From positions 620,001 through 684,000 of the forward strand of contig JACKFE010000001.1 in the NCBI GenBank assembly GCA_020632635.1: 64,000 nucleotides of DNA, read 5' to 3'. Shown one piece after another: positions 9,281 through 17,577 of this stretch (within the stretch, counting starts at the first letter, position 1; every line of letters begins with the position of its first letter). Source of the stretch: Nitrospiraceae bacterium. GTDB lineage: Bacteria; Nitrospirota; Nitrospiria; Nitrospirales; UBA8639. The notes under the pieces are model-generated. The model made no database searches. It was not told the DNA's origin and saw nothing but the letters and a program-made list of their open reading frames with translations. The position numbers and the translations under genes were made by a program.

Positions 9281-10771
9281 TTATCGAGTTAAGGCATCCT
9301 CCACATCAGGCGACGTCGCTTGAATTAAACCGCCTAGGTAGGGATACCGCTCCACCATTTTTTGCTTCATGAGCCAAGCAACCGTTCGGTATGACCAATG
9401 TCCCTTAACGCCGGACCGCAATTTGGAAACATACTCCACTTCCGCAAAATCCATTTTGAACAGACACCGCACCCGGAAACCAAACGGAATCGCGTATAAG
9501 GCCGCCTCTTGATTGATTCCCCGCAGTCGATCAATATCCTGTCTGACGGCATCCATGGCCAGGCGATACTCTTTCTCTACCCCTGCCTTTCCTAAGATAT
9601 CCGGGACATCGTACCCATGCACGGTCGTAAAATTTTGCTGGACCTGCTGGCACCGTCGGTGCCGGTGCATATCCCGCCAGCCACCGATATCCATCAGGAC
9701 ATCGAAAATAAAGGCATAGCCCGAACGGAATTCCTTGGCCAATTCATCGTAAGGCCCACGACTTTTCATAGCGGCTTCCACCACTGCCTGCTTATCTTTT
9801 TCTGGCCACCCTTGCACCCACTCTAATAACACCCGATAGGGAGCTTGACTCACTCGATAAACCAACGTGGTCACCAACTCATCCAAAGGAGCGTGGGGTT
9901 CCAGCAAATCCACAACCTGATCACCGCTTCCCCAAGCCTTTGGATCTTCCACGCCTGCTTGTTTCATCATTCCCTTTACATGACGCAATACCTCACGATA
10001 AACCGAACCCTGATAGTCATTGGCCCCGGCATATCGCGCCAGAGTAGGCGCAAGAGGTTCCAAGCCCTGGGGTGATTCATTTTGTAAATCAGCCCAAACC
10101 GTGGAAGGGACTTTGGACAGAGCTTCCTTCAGATCATCCCCAATCCCTCGCAACTCTGGCAGTTGAGCAGACAATAATCGGGTAATTTGCTTTTCCAGCG
10201 TGCGGATGCTCACGACCTGTCCCACATTGGTCTTTGCCGCCAAGGGCAAAAGATACCGGATCACATCATAGGTGCGAGCCCCAATTGTTCGATCATAATC
10301 GGATGGTTTCATGCTTTCCGGGCGAGGGTCCCGTTCCATCAGATAGGTTTGAATGGGATCTTTCAATAGACGATAAATATTGTAGAGACTTCCCAAAATT
10401 CCACGATAGTCGCCTTCAGTCTCTGAATTAGCAATTTCGTTCGGCACATAACAGCCCGCCGCCGCAAAATTTTGATATCGGCTGGATTTGGCCTGCCCAT
10501 CCCACAAAGGCTCGTCCTCAATGCGGATGGCCGCCAATTCCGAAATGTTTTCAAAACAAATTGTGGCATGCCCTAGATCCGCAATCGAGCCGTGCCCATA
10601 GGCAAAATAAAACTGCTCCCAAAACTTTTCTGAAGAATGAGAATGGACCCACTTTAAGCTCTCTTCAATGGAATCCGGGGAACGGCTATACCGGGCTAAG
10701 GCATAGGCTGACTTTTCGGGTGGCATTGGGGCCAAGGCAATAATTTTGCGGTCACGTCGTTCATCACTCAT
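9281..10771 (-). CDS. thyX: Long ThyX-type (FAD-dependent) thymidylate synthase, two ThyX-like halves
   Basis: ThyX methylates dUMP to dTMP using methylene-tetrahydrofolate, FAD and NADPH. Canonical ThyX is about 220-300 residues; this protein is 496. The first half carries GHGSIADLGHATICFEN near residue 60 and an SSRYQNF element near residue 96, matching the C-terminal part of the ThyX signature but without the RHR triplet. The second half has MHRHRRCQQVQQNF at about residue 368, which keeps RHR but has Cys/Gln where Ser residues usually sit. It ends with a ThyX-like FAEVEYVSKLRSG. The two halves may have split the active-site elements. No thyA is in this window. That it is the cell's thymidylate synthase is inference. 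Confidence 0.8.
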   Translation of the reverse strand: MSDERRDRKIIALAPMPPEKSAYALARYSRSPDSIEESLKWVHSHSSEKFWEQFYFAYGHGSIADLGHATICFENISELAAIRIEDEPLWDGQAKSSRYQNFAAAGCYVPNEIANSETEGDYRGILGSLYNIYRLLKDPIQTYLMERDPRPESMKPSDYDRTIGARTYDVIRYLLPLAAKTNVGQVVSIRTLEKQITRLLSAQLPELRGIGDDLKEALSKVPSTVWADLQNESPQGLEPLAPTLARYAGANDYQGSVYREVLRHVKGMMKQAGVEDPKAWGSGDQVVDLLEPHAPLDELVTTLVYRVSQAPYRVLLEWVQGWPEKDKQAVVEAAMKSRGPYDELAKEFRSGYAFIFDVLMDIGGWRDMHRHRRCQQVQQNFTTVHGYDVPDILGKAGVEKEYRLAMDAVRQDIDRLRGINQEAALYAIPFGFRVRCLFKMDFAEVEYVSKLRSGVKGHWSYRTVAWLMKQKMVERYPYLGGLIQATSPDVEDALTR

Positions 10772-10945
10772 AGCAACATCATGCTCCTCAAGGGCCAGAC
10801 AAACAACACGCCTGCACTATAGTCAGACCGCTTCGACTTCTCAAGTCGGATTTCTGAACCGCCGATGGCATAAGGGAATACCCTTGCATGTCCTCGACTT
10901 CTTGACTACACTCCGCGGAACTTTCACCGGACCGACCGGACCCTT

Positions 10946-12310
10946 ATGAAAATTTCCGAACGACAATCCGTGCACGGTCAATGGTCGTCACGATGGACTT
11001 TCATCATGGCTGCCACCGGCGCAGCCGTTGGCCTGGGCAACATCTGGAAATTTCCCTACCTCACCGGGCAAAACGGGGGCAGCGCCTTCGTGCTGGTCTA
11101 CATCGTCTGCGTGGCCGCCTTGGGTATCCCGTTGATGATGGCCGAAATTCTCTTGGGCCGGCGCGGCCGTTCCACCCCTATACGAACGATGCAAGTCCTG
11201 GCGGAAGAAACCAACACCACACAATGGTGGCAAATCATCGGCTGGTCCGGCACCCTGGCCGGCATGCTGATTCTCTCGTATTACAGCGTCATCGGAGGAT
11301 GGACGCTGGCCTATATTTTCAAATCAATCGGGGGAACCTTTAATGGAGCCTCAGGACAATTTGCGGCAGATACGTTTTCAGCATTCACTGGCAGTGGCAC
11401 GATCCTCTTCATATGGCATACCGTGTTTATGGTATTGACCATGGGAGTCGTAGCCGGAGGCGTACAAGGGGGATTGGAAAAAGCCGTGCAGTTTCTGATG
11501 CCGACGCTCTTTATCCTCTTGGTCCTCATGGTGGGGTATAGCATGACCACCGGCTTTTTTGGAAAAGGTCTGGCTTTTCTCTTTACTCCTGATTTCAGCA
11601 AACTCACTGGAGCCAGCATGCTCTCCGCAATGGGGCAAGCTTTTTTTAGCCTCAGCTTGGGCATGGGCACAATCATGATCTATGGCTCCTATGTTCCAAG
11701 GGATACCTCAATTGCCAGTACCTCCGTGGCCATCGCGTTGGCGGATACCGGCGTGGCTCTCCTGGCAGGCATGGCGATTTTCCCGATCGTCTTTGCCAAT
11801 AATCTGGAACCCGGCTCTGGGCCTGGGCTCATCTTTCAAACACTTCCAGTCGCCTTTGGGAACATGACTGGTGGGCAGGCCTTCGGCTCACTTTTCTTCA
11901 TATTATTGTTGATCGCGGCCTGGACCTCATCCATATCCCTAATCGAACCCCTCGTCACCTGGCTCATCGAAACCTATGGGATGACCAGGATCAAAGCCTC
12001 GCTCTATTCCGGTATTTTCACCTGGTTATTGGGATTAGGAACCGTCTGGTCCTTCAACAGGTGGGCAGAACTCACCTTCTTGGGACTCACGTTTTTTGAT
12101 CTGTTGGACTTCGTCACATCCAATCTCATGCTCCCTCTCGGCGGGATTCTCATCGCACTCTTTGTCGGCTGGCTTATGAGGGCCGATAGCACCAAGGCGG
12201 AACTCAACATTCACAACCCTGCCATCTATGCAGCCTGGCAGGCCCTGGTCCGCTACATTGCCCCGGTGGCGGTGTTTATCGTGCTCCTGAACGCCATCGG
12301 CCTACTATAA
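10946..12310 (+). CDS. Sodium-dependent transporter, NSS/SNF family
   Basis: The 454-residue protein is an integral membrane protein of the neurotransmitter:sodium symporter family, which takes up amino acids or related solutes with sodium. The diagnostic first helix is present: ATGAAVGLGNIWKFPYLTGQ at about residues 24-43, including the unwound sodium/substrate site, followed by NGGSAFVLVY. Around eleven hydrophobic segments follow, consistent with bacterial members that lack the twelfth helix. The substrate is not predictable; MhsT and LeuT relatives carry hydrophobic amino acids. It is transcribed away from the thyX gene and has no obvious operon partner. Confidence 0.93.
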   Translation: MKISERQSVHGQWSSRWTFIMAATGAAVGLGNIWKFPYLTGQNGGSAFVLVYIVCVAALGIPLMMAEILLGRRGRSTPIRTMQVLAEETNTTQWWQIIGWSGTLAGMLILSYYSVIGGWTLAYIFKSIGGTFNGASGQFAADTFSAFTGSGTILFIWHTVFMVLTMGVVAGGVQGGLEKAVQFLMPTLFILLVLMVGYSMTTGFFGKGLAFLFTPDFSKLTGASMLSAMGQAFFSLSLGMGTIMIYGSYVPRDTSIASTSVAIALADTGVALLAGMAIFPIVFANNLEPGSGPGLIFQTLPVAFGNMTGGQAFGSLFFILLLIAAWTSSISLIEPLVTWLIETYGMTRIKASLYSGIFTWLLGLGTVWSFNRWAELTFLGLTFFDLLDFVTSNLMLPLGGILIALFVGWLMRADSTKAELNIHNPAIYAAWQALVRYIAPVAVFIVLLNAIGLL

Positions 12311-12525
12311 ATTGTAGATTTACATCTAGCTCATCTTCTATCTTTTCCGAACCAGGTCCATTCATGCCATTTGGCTCCTTGGATCTCCTCATCTCGTCAA
12401 GTTCTTCGACATTGTTTGAACCGGAAGCACTGACCAATGGTCAAGTTTCCTCACATCAGGCCGACACGTCTTTTGAGGAGCCCCTCCCAAAATATAAACC
12501 TCTTCACCTCAAAGGAATTGCCCTT

Positions 12526-12723
12526 ATGTCACAAATTGGTGCATTAAATTCTGCAAACGCGGTCGCACAACTCTCATTACCACTTATTGATTCCGCCACA
12601 CTTTCTACACGAAACCAAACTCCAGCTCCATCTATCGACGCGGTACAAAATCTAAAAGATACCGTCTCGATTTCTTTGGATGCCCGTGTGGCCGCCTCAA
12701 AACAAAAAGCCCCATTGGCATAG
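12526..12723 (+). CDS. Small protein, paralogue A of a tandem pair
   Basis: This 65-residue protein begins MSQIGALNSANAVAQLSLPL and ends in a polar tail containing DTVSISLDARV. It is clearly related to the 60-residue protein at 14014: both share I.AL..AN...Q..LPLI(D/E)SAT near the N-terminus and DTVSIS..A near the C-terminus. A longer in-frame start exists at 12364, but AAAGGA about nine bases before the ATG at 12526, and alignment with the paralogue, favour the short form. There is no signal peptide. The DTVSIS..A tail recalls short motifs in some flagellum-associated proteins, but I cannot assign a function. Confidence 0.65.
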   Translation: MSQIGALNSANAVAQLSLPLIDSATLSTRNQTPAPSIDAVQNLKDTVSISLDARVAASKQKAPLA

Positions 12724-12760
12724 ACACATCTAACCTTGTCCCAGTCATCATCCAAAAAGA

Positions 12761-12792
12761 GAGCCCCCAAGGCTTAAAAGCCTTGGGGGCTC
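12761..12792. terminator. Strong hairpin after paralogue A
   Basis: A 15-bp perfect inverted repeat (GAGCCCCCAAGGCTT and its complement around a 2-base loop) lies 38 bp after the stop of the small gene. A run of A precedes it on the plus strand, so the U-tract is on the minus strand (TCTTTTTGG). It may stop transcription in both directions and shields the gene from the insertion element region. Confidence 0.65.
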
Positions 12793-13045
12793 CTCTACCG
12801 AATGGATTTCTTGTCGAGAACAGTCCCAAGAATCGGATTGAACCTCCCCCGTTCTCTTCCCAAATCGTCCCCCCTACTCCTTTCATTCCTGCCAATTTCC
12901 CATTGCCTAACAGTCAGTGACAGCAGTCAGTTCTCCTCCCTGAGATTGGGCAAGGGAAAGTGTCACGGGAAATCTTCATCCCTCAGGCTAAGAGGAGAAA
13001 TTCTAGACATTCGGAAATTAGATTTCCTCGAAATTGGACCGGACA

Positions 13046-13052
13046 AATTTTA
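13046..13052. repeat. Direct repeat flanking the insertion sequence, left copy
   Basis: AATTTTA here is repeated at 13891-13897, immediately outside the two inverted repeats. This is the expected footprint of target-site duplication. IS1595-family elements usually duplicate 8 bp; only 7 match here, so either the duplication is 7 bp or one base has changed. Confidence 0.7.
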
Positions 13053-13076
13053 GGTAATTAGGGCGAAACGTAACCA
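13053..13076. repeat. Terminal inverted repeat, left
   Basis: The sequence starts GGTAATTAGGGCG and ends GTAACCA. Its reverse complement recurs at 13867-13890 with 21 of 24 bases identical. Confidence 0.9.
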
Positions 13077-13846
13077 AAATAGATCTTCAGGAACCGTTTA
13101 AACAGATTCTCCTCTCGGTGATTAAAACGATACTCGATTTCTTTGAGGTACATTGGAAAATGATATTTCGAGACACCCCGGTAGTGATACAGGATATGTT
13201 TGGCGTAACTCCAAAATCCTTCGATCCCATTGATATGGTTCTTCACGCGGTGTCGGCTCACAAAGCGTTTTGAATGGTTAATCGTATGGTGTTTCCCAAA
13301 GCGTTTCAAGGACTGGTACCCCCGAAAGGCGTCCGTGTAGTAGACCGACCCTTTCCGGGTCTTGGCTTGGATATGCCGCATGAGTTCCTCCGCGCTGACC
13401 GACTCCACAACTTTGGTGTAGACGCGGTGTTCCCGCTCCAGGAGCCCAAAGACGACGCTTTTACCCGCGGCGGCTCGCCCGCGCTTCCCCTTTCTGCGCC
13501 CCCCAAAGTAGGCTTCGTCCAGTTCGATCTCCCCTTTGAGTTTCCCCCCTTCCAGCTCCGCCAGATGGTACAGGGCTTCCCGCAACCGTTGGTACACCCG
13601 CGTGACGACTTTGACGTCGACGTCCAGATCCCGACTCAGGCGGTAGGCGGGCTGGAGCTGATAGAAGCCTTGCAGGATCGCAATCTCCCGACGCAAGCGC
13701 GTCAGACTTTTGCTTTTCCCGCAGGCCTGACATTTCACGTAGCCACGACTGGTGTGCAACACCTTGAACGAGCCACAAAAAAGGCACTTGCGGCCCCGCA
13801 AAAAGTTGGCCGCACAACTAAAAACCGTGTTTCGTCCAGTAACCAT
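13058..13846 (-). CDS. IS1595-family (ISXO2-like) transposase
   Basis: The 262-residue transposase has an N-terminal zinc ribbon with CLFCG and CQACG (about residues 21-44) and a DDE-type RNase H core. The first acidic motif is IELDEAYFGG near residue 106, the second YYTDAFRGY near 153, and the third region HINGIEGFWSYAKH near 203. The D-E-A-Y-F-G-G box and the NGIEGFW box are diagnostic of the ISXO2/IS1595 group. No frameshift or stop interrupts it, so it should be active. It mobilises the surrounding element by cutting at the inverted repeats. Confidence 0.95.
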   Translation of the reverse strand: MVTGRNTVFSCAANFLRGRKCLFCGSFKVLHTSRGYVKCQACGKSKSLTRLRREIAILQGFYQLQPAYRLSRDLDVDVKVVTRVYQRLREALYHLAELEGGKLKGEIELDEAYFGGRRKGKRGRAAAGKSVVFGLLEREHRVYTKVVESVSAEELMRHIQAKTRKGSVYYTDAFRGYQSLKRFGKHHTINHSKRFVSRHRVKNHINGIEGFWSYAKHILYHYRGVSKYHFPMYLKEIEYRFNHREENLFKRFLKIYFGYVSP

Positions 13847-13866
13847 GCGCCTGTTCTAGCACACAC

Positions 13867-13890
13867 TGGTTACGAAACGCCCTAATTACC
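13867..13890. repeat. Terminal inverted repeat, right
   Basis: This begins TGGTTACG and ends CCCTAATTACC, the partner of the left repeat. The second copy of the direct repeat AATTTTA follows at 13891. Confidence 0.9.
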
Positions 13891-14013
13891 AATTTTATAA
13901 CCGCGACTCATTAGGGAAAAGTCTGAGCTTAGAAAATTTCTCCTTCTGGCCTTTTGCAATAAAGACAGAACTCAGGACCTCCGAGAAGAATGGGAACGAA
14001 AGGAGCATAGAAC

Positions 14014-14196
14014 ATGACTGGAATTAATGCATTGACTGCTGCGAACACCTTAACCCAAGCGGCCTTGCCCCTTATTGAATCGGCTACCGCCCCTCAAGCC
14101 CAAAACAGCACCACCAACCCAGGTCCTTCTCCCTCAACAGGAGACACTGTCTCGATCTCCAACGAGGCAAAAACCCTCCATTCCCACCACAAGTAA
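14014..14196 (+). CDS. Small protein, paralogue B of a tandem pair
   Basis: This 60-residue protein begins MTGINALTAANTLTQAALPL and ends DTVSISNEAKTLHSHHK. It shares the I.AL..AN...Q..LPLI.SAT and DTVSIS..A blocks with the protein at 12526, with a variable Pro/Ser/Asn-rich linker between them. AAAGGAG precedes the ATG by nine bases. The N-terminal half could form an amphipathic helix; the tail is disordered in character. The insertion sequence lies between the two copies. The function is unknown. Confidence 0.7.
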   Translation: MTGINALTAANTLTQAALPLIESATAPQAQNSTTNPGPSPSTGDTVSISNEAKTLHSHHK

Positions 14197-14374
14197 ATCT
14201 TCCGAACCGACACCGGAGGTCATTCGCTAGCGCCACGGACGGCGCTAACGGTCTCTCAACATCGGACTTTGACATAACATTATTCCGATGGGTCTTTGGA
14301 GGAAGTCTTTTCGAGAACACCATTCACTTCTGTAAGATTAGGCGGCAGGACAGAGAAAATATGAAGGGGATTGC

Positions 14375-15184
14375 CTAAGCCTCCGAATAGAACAGCAGTT
14401 GAATGCCGATTGAGATAACAAGCACAGCCCAAAGAACTTTAAGACCAGAGCGAGGTAAAGGATCATACGTTTGAACTGGGTGAGACGGCTTCATCAACTC
14501 TCCGGCAAACCAGGCCAGTCCACCGGCTAAGGCTAAAGTTCCCATGACATTATGATGAACTTGGATTTGATGCCCGGCGGGATGTGGCCCATGCATGTGG
14601 CTAAACAGCATAAGGCCACCAATGAGGGCAAAGCCGGGTAACAATGCACGCCAGAAAACATGTTGAAATCTCTCGCCCCGAAGACACCATTCAACCAGTC
14701 CTACCCCTAATGCTAACAATCCAAAAAGCTTATGCTGCAACATTTCCGGGTCCCTGCCTGAGAAGGTCTCAGCCAACGTCCAAGAGCCGATAGGCCAAGC
14801 TTCATGATCACTCCAGATCAGCAGAAACACTCCAGACCCGATCAATGAAGCTGGCAATACCCATCTCGACCACGCCCAAACCTGCCAGCCCATTGCCGCC
14901 CGTAATTCAGTCAGTCCGACCAAGATTACGCCAATTCCAGCCAAGGCATGATTAAACTCGGAGTAGGCAATCCCCTCCGGCGACCCTTCCCATTGCCCCA
15001 TCACCATGGAATGATTTTGAGCGTGCCCATTAGTATGATGAGGGCTCATCTCCCCATTCGCTAGGAGAAAATCCCCAATTCCGAACATCATCAAGCAGTT
15101 GATGGCCAGTACCAATATCCCATGCAGCCAGAAATTGGGCTTAAACCACCAATCCGCCTTTCGTATAGGAACACTCAACTTCAT
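14375..15184 (-). CDS. Histidine-rich polytopic membrane protein, unknown function
   Basis: The 269-residue protein has about seven hydrophobic segments (roughly residues 20-45, 80-100, 110-125, 150-168, 180-198, 215-233, 248-265). Histidines sit at or near membrane edges (SHMHGPH, QVHHNVMG, LQHKLFG, FNHALAG), and there is a His/Met-rich loop MSPHHTNGHAQNHSM after the first helix. Such a pattern suggests metal (for example copper) or haem contact, but this is inference. GGAGG lies five bases before the ATG. It follows the PagL-like gene by 12 bp and is surely in the same operon. Confidence 0.7.
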   Translation of the reverse strand: MKLSVPIRKADWWFKPNFWLHGILVLAINCLMMFGIGDFLLANGEMSPHHTNGHAQNHSMVMGQWEGSPEGIAYSEFNHALAGIGVILVGLTELRAAMGWQVWAWSRWVLPASLIGSGVFLLIWSDHEAWPIGSWTLAETFSGRDPEMLQHKLFGLLALGVGLVEWCLRGERFQHVFWRALLPGFALIGGLMLFSHMHGPHPAGHQIQVHHNVMGTLALAGGLAWFAGELMKPSHPVQTYDPLPRSGLKVLWAVLVISIGIQLLFYSEA

Positions 15185-15196
15185 AATCCTCCCGAG

Positions 15197-15886
15197 TCAG
15201 GGGGTAAAGAAGGATACCCCAACATTAAACAGCCAAGCGTTCAGGCCGATATTGCGTTCTCCAATTCCCGAGTTTGAAATATGGTGAAAGCGGACACCGA
15301 AGGTCACGGCAGTATGCTCAGAAACAAAATACGATACACCCGGCCCGGTTTGCAGAATAAAATTAAATTGAGTGCTTTGCTCAGGAATGCGAGGTGCGAG
15401 ATCGGTCCACAGCATGCCGGCCCCGCCGTCCCAAAACGGCATCCATCGCCCAAATGACAGAAAATTATATTTCAACACCAATGACCCACCAAATGCCGAT
15501 GCACTGAAGGGTTGAAAATAATGGGCGGCCATAGGTTCAAACAAAACCTCAAGATTCCCGGCCAATCCTCCACTACCCACTTCATCTGTCACAACATAGC
15601 CCACCTGCGGAAGAACATAGAGTGCACTTCTATTGGCCGATGGCTCATTCCCAAACAAATTATTGCCCTGCCAATATCCCAGCAAGACCCCATATTCCAA
15701 GGTTCCTTTAGTGACACGAGTTCGAGCATCCAGATCGGCTCCTGTTGCTATGCCCCCCTGTCCCGACACAAGAAGCCACCCGACAAACCAGAGCAGAATC
15801 CAACTTGGGTGTCTTCGTTCTGTCGAACCTAATCCATAATTTTTGCCAAACGCTGTCCGCCGCACTACCCAGGGATACGCATTCAT
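15197..15886 (-). CDS. PagL-like lipid A 3-O-deacylase (acyloxyacyl hydrolase family)
   Basis: PagL is an outer-membrane beta-barrel that removes the 3-O-linked acyl chain of lipid A. The 229-residue protein has an N-terminal signal segment (WILLWFVGWLLVSGQGG, about residues 29-45) and strand-rich sequence. Near the C-terminus it carries FGVRFHHISNSGIGERNIG, which matches the PagL His-x-Ser catalytic pair (HIS) and following Asn/Gly pattern; it ends in an aromatic barrel-type terminus (GVSFFTP). AGGAG seven bases upstream supports the start at 15886. It heads an operon with the membrane protein downstream. Activity on lipid A is inferred from the motif. Confidence 0.75.
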   Translation of the reverse strand: MNAYPWVVRRTAFGKNYGLGSTERRHPSWILLWFVGWLLVSGQGGIATGADLDARTRVTKGTLEYGVLLGYWQGNNLFGNEPSANRSALYVLPQVGYVVTDEVGSGGLAGNLEVLFEPMAAHYFQPFSASAFGGSLVLKYNFLSFGRWMPFWDGGAGMLWTDLAPRIPEQSTQFNFILQTGPGVSYFVSEHTAVTFGVRFHHISNSGIGERNIGLNAWLFNVGVSFFTP

Positions 15887-16006
15887 GATCAGGCTCCTAT
15901 TGAAATGGCAATAACCCCCTGAAATCTCCCATAATTTCCATCAACGGTGCAATGCATTTCTGAATTGAAATGACTAAAATAAAATACATTCTGGATTCTT
16001 CAATCG

Positions 16007-16219
16007 ATGCCCATACTTCCACCACCTTCTCATACCGAATCTTCTTCAAGAGGACTAGATCCGCTCCAACGATTATCTAAAGCGGTGAAGGAACTCAATC
16101 GTCTAATTAGCCGGGCCAAACATCTTGGTGGATTGACGGAACAACCGATTTCCGACCCAGAAGTTTCATCGGAACCCTCACAAAATCCCACGTTACCTCA
16201 AGCGACAGAGAAGAAATAG
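16007..16219 (+). CDS. Possible small polar protein
   Basis: This 70-residue frame has a central helix (LQRLSKAVKELNRLISRAKHL, at about residues 20-40, heptad-like) between Pro/Ser-rich ends. No good ribosome-binding site precedes the ATG. It lies alone between the PagL-like gene and cysD. It may be a real small protein or a chance frame. Confidence 0.3.
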   Translation: MPILPPPSHTESSSRGLDPLQRLSKAVKELNRLISRAKHLGGLTEQPISDPEVSSEPSQNPTLPQATEKK

Positions 16220-16668
16220 CCCGCCAGCGGCCTCTGAGGCCTAACGAGTTCAGCGAATTTACTGAAGTCCTCCATTGGGCATTTAGTGATTGTCAGAAAA
16301 GCGGCAATGAGGATACAATGTATTTTTAAAGCAAGGTGACTCCCCCAAAGCAGCATCAATTATCCAGCATTAGTCCATTTCGCCACCGCGCTCTATAAAT
16401 AATATGGGTAGTTGCAGGGGGTGTCCCCAGATCCTTCCTGCCGGATCGTTTGGGTCCATCAAACTGGGCCTTCTTTTCAAATTTTCAAAAATTTCAGCTT
16501 TAGAATTCAGTTTTTTGAACTCTAGACCGAACAACCTTTAAGAAAGAAACAGCGGGGCTCTTTTCGAGATTGCTGTCATCAGGAACCGGACACCTGATGA
16601 CTCTTTCCCAATCATCTTTAAACTCCGACTGCTCTAAAATATTAAAAACAAAGGCTTTTCCGAAAATT
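16220..16668. other. Region upstream of cysD, no gene recognised
   Basis: Nothing here codes convincingly, although the cysD frame stays open back to 16570. Small inverted repeats occur near 16418-16455 (GGGG/CCCC and GATCC/GGATC). The stretch presumably contains the promoter and leader of the sulfate activation operon; I could not identify a known riboswitch. Confidence 0.35.
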
Positions 16669-17577
16669 ATGCAGGCACCATCATTGACGCATCTTCAGCA
16701 ATTAGAAGCCGAGAGCATCCATATATTTCGGGAGGTGGTGGCGGAATGTCAGAAGCCCGTCATGCTGTACTCCATCGGAAAAGATTCCTCTGTCCTATTG
16801 CATTTGGCCCATAAGGCGTTTTATCCCTCTCCTCTGCCCTTCCCACTCATGCATGTGGACACCACGTGGAAATTTCGCGAAATGATCGAATTCCGCACGA
16901 AAATGGTGAACGAACATCAACTCGACCTAATTGTATACACTAATCCGGCAGGACTCGAACAAGGAATCAATCCGTTCATCCATGGATCCGCTTTGCATAC
17001 CGAAATCATGAAAACCGACGCCCTGAAACAGGCACTCAACAAATATCAATTTGACGCGGCATTTGGAGGAGCCAGGCGTGACGAAGAGGCCTCGCGCGCT
17101 AAAGAACGCATTCTCTCCTTTCGCACCACCACCCATCGATGGGATCCGAAAAATCAGCGACCCGAGTTATGGAATATTTTCAATACACGAGTCCGGCCCG
17201 GAGAAAGCATGAGAGCCTTTCCCCTGTCCAATTGGACCGAATTGGACGTCTGGCAATACATCTTTCAGGAAAAAATTCCCATAGTTCCGCTCTATCTCGC
17301 GAAAGACCGACCGGTCGTCGAACGTGATGGCATGCTCCTGATGGTGGATGATGATCGGTTTCCTCTCAAGGAAGGCGAAACCCCACAGACGCGGTCGGTT
17401 CGATTCCGTACCTTGGGATGTTATCCGCTGACTGGCGCCATTGAGTCAACCGCCTCGACATTGTCCGAGGTCATTCAGGAAATGTTGGTGGCTCGCACCT
17501 CAGAACGGCAAGGCCGGTTAATCGATCGAGATGAAGTGGGTTCCATGGAAAAGAAAAAACAAGAAGGATATTTCTGA
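16669..17577 (+). CDS. cysD: Sulfate adenylyltransferase subunit 2
   Basis: CysD is the catalytic ATP-pyrophosphatase subunit that forms adenosine 5'-phosphosulfate from sulfate and ATP, driven by the GTPase CysN. The sequence has the PP-loop [14 protein letters not shown] (about residue 28), [16 protein letters not shown] (about 138), and a C-terminus [10 protein letters not shown] close to that of E. coli CysD. I use the ATG at 16669, giving 302 residues beginning [19 protein letters not shown], the length and start of the E. coli protein; upstream in-frame starts at 16570 (TTG) and 16597 would add non-conserved residues. The stop overlaps the cysNC start by one base (TGATG). Confidence 0.96.
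   Translation: MQAPSLTHLQQLEAESIHIFREVVAECQKPVMLYSIGKDSSVLLHLAHKAFYPSPLPFPLMHVDTTWKFREMIEFRTKMVNEHQLDLIVYTNPAGLEQGINPFIHGSALHTEIMKTDALKQALNKYQFDAAFGGARRDEEASRAKERILSFRTTTHRWDPKNQRPELWNIFNTRVRPGESMRAFPLSNWTELDVWQYIFQEKIPIVPLYLAKDRPVVERDGMLLMVDDDRFPLKEGETPQTRSVRFRTLGCYPLTGAIESTASTLSEVIQEMLVARTSERQGRLIDRDEVGSMEKKKQEGYF

Larger units (their letters stand above)
13053..13890 (-). mobile_element. Complete IS1595-like insertion sequence (838 bp)
   Basis: The element is bounded by 24-bp imperfect terminal inverted repeats at 13053-13076 and 13867-13890; they match except for three central bases (AAAC versus TTTC). A 7-bp direct repeat AATTTTA flanks both ends. One intact transposase gene fills the element on the minus strand. 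The intact frame and clear target repeat suggest fairly recent insertion. It lies between two paralogous small genes without disrupting either. Confidence 0.93.

Noticed and set aside
12364..12525. N-terminal extension of small paralogue A
   Set aside because: The internal ATG at 12526 has a good site and matches the start of paralogue B.
13274..13885. 203-codon frame on the plus strand across the insertion element
   Set aside because: It is antisense to the intact transposase, and its composition follows the codon bias of the transposase strand.
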